64,000 nucleotides of DNA from Pelagicoccus sp. SDUM812002 (lineage in GTDB: Bacteria; Verrucomicrobiota; Verrucomicrobiia; Opitutales; Opitutaceae), in assembly GCF_031127835.1 (NCBI RefSeq), contig NZ_JARXHX010000013.1:1-64000 (forward strand). Reading direction: 5' to 3'. Every line of letters begins with the position of its first letter. Position 1 is the first letter of the stretch. Shown here in pieces: positions 62,893-64,000 of this stretch. The notes beneath the pieces are model-generated. The model was not told the DNA's origin. It did no database searches and saw only the letters and a program-made list of their open reading frames with translations. The position numbers and the translations under genes are program-made.

Positions 62893-63999
62893 TTAGTTAT
62901 TAACGTAGTCGCCGCTGCCGGCTTTGTGAGAGTGAACGTGGTGGGGATCAGCCTGAGGGGTGACTGCCTTGATCTCCGCCATCGCCATTAGAGGCACGAA
63001 GCGAAGGAATAGCAGGAACAGCACAGAGAAGAGACCAAAGGTTCCAAGGTAAGTAAAGATGTCCACTACTGTCGGAGAGTAGTAACCCCAGCTCGATGGA
63101 AGGAAGTCGCGAGACAGCGAAGTCACCGTAATAACGAAACGCTCGAACCACATGCCGACGTTAACGAAAAGGGAGATGACCCAAACGAGCGTCGTATTTT
63201 CGCGGATCTTTTTGAACCAGAAGAACTGCGGGGAGATAACGTTACATGAGATCATGATCCAGTAAGCCCACGCATAGTTACCGAAAGCTCGGTTCACGAA
63301 AGCGAAGATTTCGAAGTCGTTCGCGCCATAGGCCGCGATGAAGAACTCCATACCGTAAGCATATCCAACCATCGTACCGGTGGCCAAGATGATCTTGGTC
63401 ATACAGTCGATATGGTACTGGGTGATGAGGTCCTGCAGACCGTAGATAGCGCGCAGTGGCAGCATCAAAGTGATTACCATTCCAAAGCCGGAGAAGATCG
63501 CGCCCGCGACGAAGTACGGGGGGAAAATAGTGGTGTGCCAGCCTGGAACCAAGGAGATCGCGAAGTCGAAGGATACGATCGTATGAACGGAAAGCACGAG
63601 CGGCGTCGAGAGACCTGCTAGGATTAGGTAGAGCATTTCGTAGTTGCTCCAGTGGCGATTCGAGCCGCGCCAGCCCATAGCAACGATACCGTATGCGATC
63701 TTGCGGAACTTGGTCTTCGCACGGTCGCGAACGGTAGCGAAGTCGGGGATCAAACCGATGTACCAGAAAAGCACGGAAACCGTACCGTAAGTAGATACCG
63801 CGAACACGTCCCAAAGCAGCGCCGAACGGAAGTTCGGCCAGATGGCATTCGCGTTCGGAAACGGGAAAAGGTACCCCGGATATATCGCAAACCAAACACG
63901 TCCGACGTGAAAGACTGGAAACAAACCCGCGCAGACCACCGCGAAAATCGTCATCGCTTCCGCCGCACGGTTGATCGAGGTGCGCCACTTTTGCCTCAA
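62893..63999 (-). CDS. actC: alternative complex III subunit ActC (partial, runs off window)
   Basis: The last 368 codons of an NrfD-like membrane protein. Visible marks are [43 protein letters not shown]-like helices, [17 protein letters not shown] and [22 protein letters not shown]. The frame is open through the right edge with no start, so the 5' part (about 80-100 codons) lies outside. ActC holds the quinol site. ActA (pentaheme cytochrome) and ActB should precede it outside the window. Confidence 0.9.
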   Translation of the reverse strand: MRQKWRTSINRAAEAMTIFAVVCAGLFPVFHVGRVWFAIYPGYLFPFPNANAIWPNFRSALLWDVFAVSTYGTVSVLFWYIGLIPDFATVRDRAKTKFRKIAYGIVAMGWRGSNRHWSNYEMLYLILAGLSTPLVLSVHTIVSFDFAISLVPGWHTTIFPPYFVAGAIFSGFGMVITLMLPLRAIYGLQDLITQYHIDCMTKIILATGTMVGYAYGMEFFIAAYGANDFEIFAFVNRAFGNYAWAYWIMISCNVISPQFFWFKKIRENTTLVWVISLFVNVGMWFERFVITVTSLSRDFLPSSWGYYSPTVVDIFTYLGTFGLFSVLFLLFLRFVPLMAMAEIKAVTPQADPHHVHSHKAGSGDYVNN

Positions 64000-64000
64000 A

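Overview
The window looks like chromosomal DNA of a marine member of the Verrucomicrobiota, most likely class Opitutae (Pelagicoccus- or Coraliomargarita-like). This is inferred from gene content, because no rRNA is present. The pointers are TonB-dependent receptors whose N-termini carry the VFELSPF / VFDLEGF signature, a paired DUF1800/DUF1501 locus with PA14 repeats, a FloA/NfeD locus, an alternative complex III operon, many hybrid kinases, and few Shine-Dalgarno sequences. Nearly all real genes are intact. Two short stretches (about 20.0-20.9 kb and 29.8-30.1 kb) hold decayed genes.

Layout. 0-1 kb is gene-free but structured: five diverged copies of a composite element (AAC box, short hairpin, AATCAAG, T-run) sit every 108-127 bp. 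1-4 kb: accB, accC, an Asp23/Gls24 protein and an AmaP-like membrane protein, an arrangement that recalls accB-accC-yqhY of Bacillus. 4-6.3 kb: a membrane glycosyltransferase and a ThiE-family protein. 6.3-19.1 kb: a beta-1,3-glucan (laminarin-type) utilisation locus with a LacI regulator, two secreted GH16 enzymes, a clan GH-A glycosidase, a GPH-family sugar symporter and two TonB-dependent receptors. Four of its transcription units share an unreported-looking site, TTGCAT-N5-TGCATC. 19.1-30.2 kb: a YbaK deacylase, decayed genes, then a 2,140-residue protein with six PA14 modules fused to DUF1800, a Tat-exported DUF1501 protein and a small membrane-anchored protein.

30.2-42.8 kb is a signalling region: an NtrC-like regulator that has lost its phosphoacceptor aspartate and its GAFTGA loop, a sulfatase, PrmA, three consecutive receiver/histidine-kinase proteins, and MiaA. 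42.9-49.7 kb: an LpxH-like phosphoesterase, an MscS channel, the NfeD1-NfeD-FloA operon, and an aldose epimerase. 49.8-57.3 kb is housekeeping: ndk, fabF, acpP, fabG, an RsuA/RluB-type pseudouridine synthase, folD, another receiver-kinase, and proC.

57.4-64 kb (minus strand, running off the right edge) is a respiratory operon: actC-actD-actE-actF of alternative complex III, a small membrane protein, and a cbb3-like trio. The trio is the most unusual item in the window. Its CcoN-like subunit aligns along its length with cbb3 oxidase subunit I but has replaced all six histidines that bind the hemes and CuB, so it cannot be a normal terminal oxidase. It is accompanied by an intact CcoO-like mono-heme cytochrome and a shortened mono-heme CcoP-like cytochrome.
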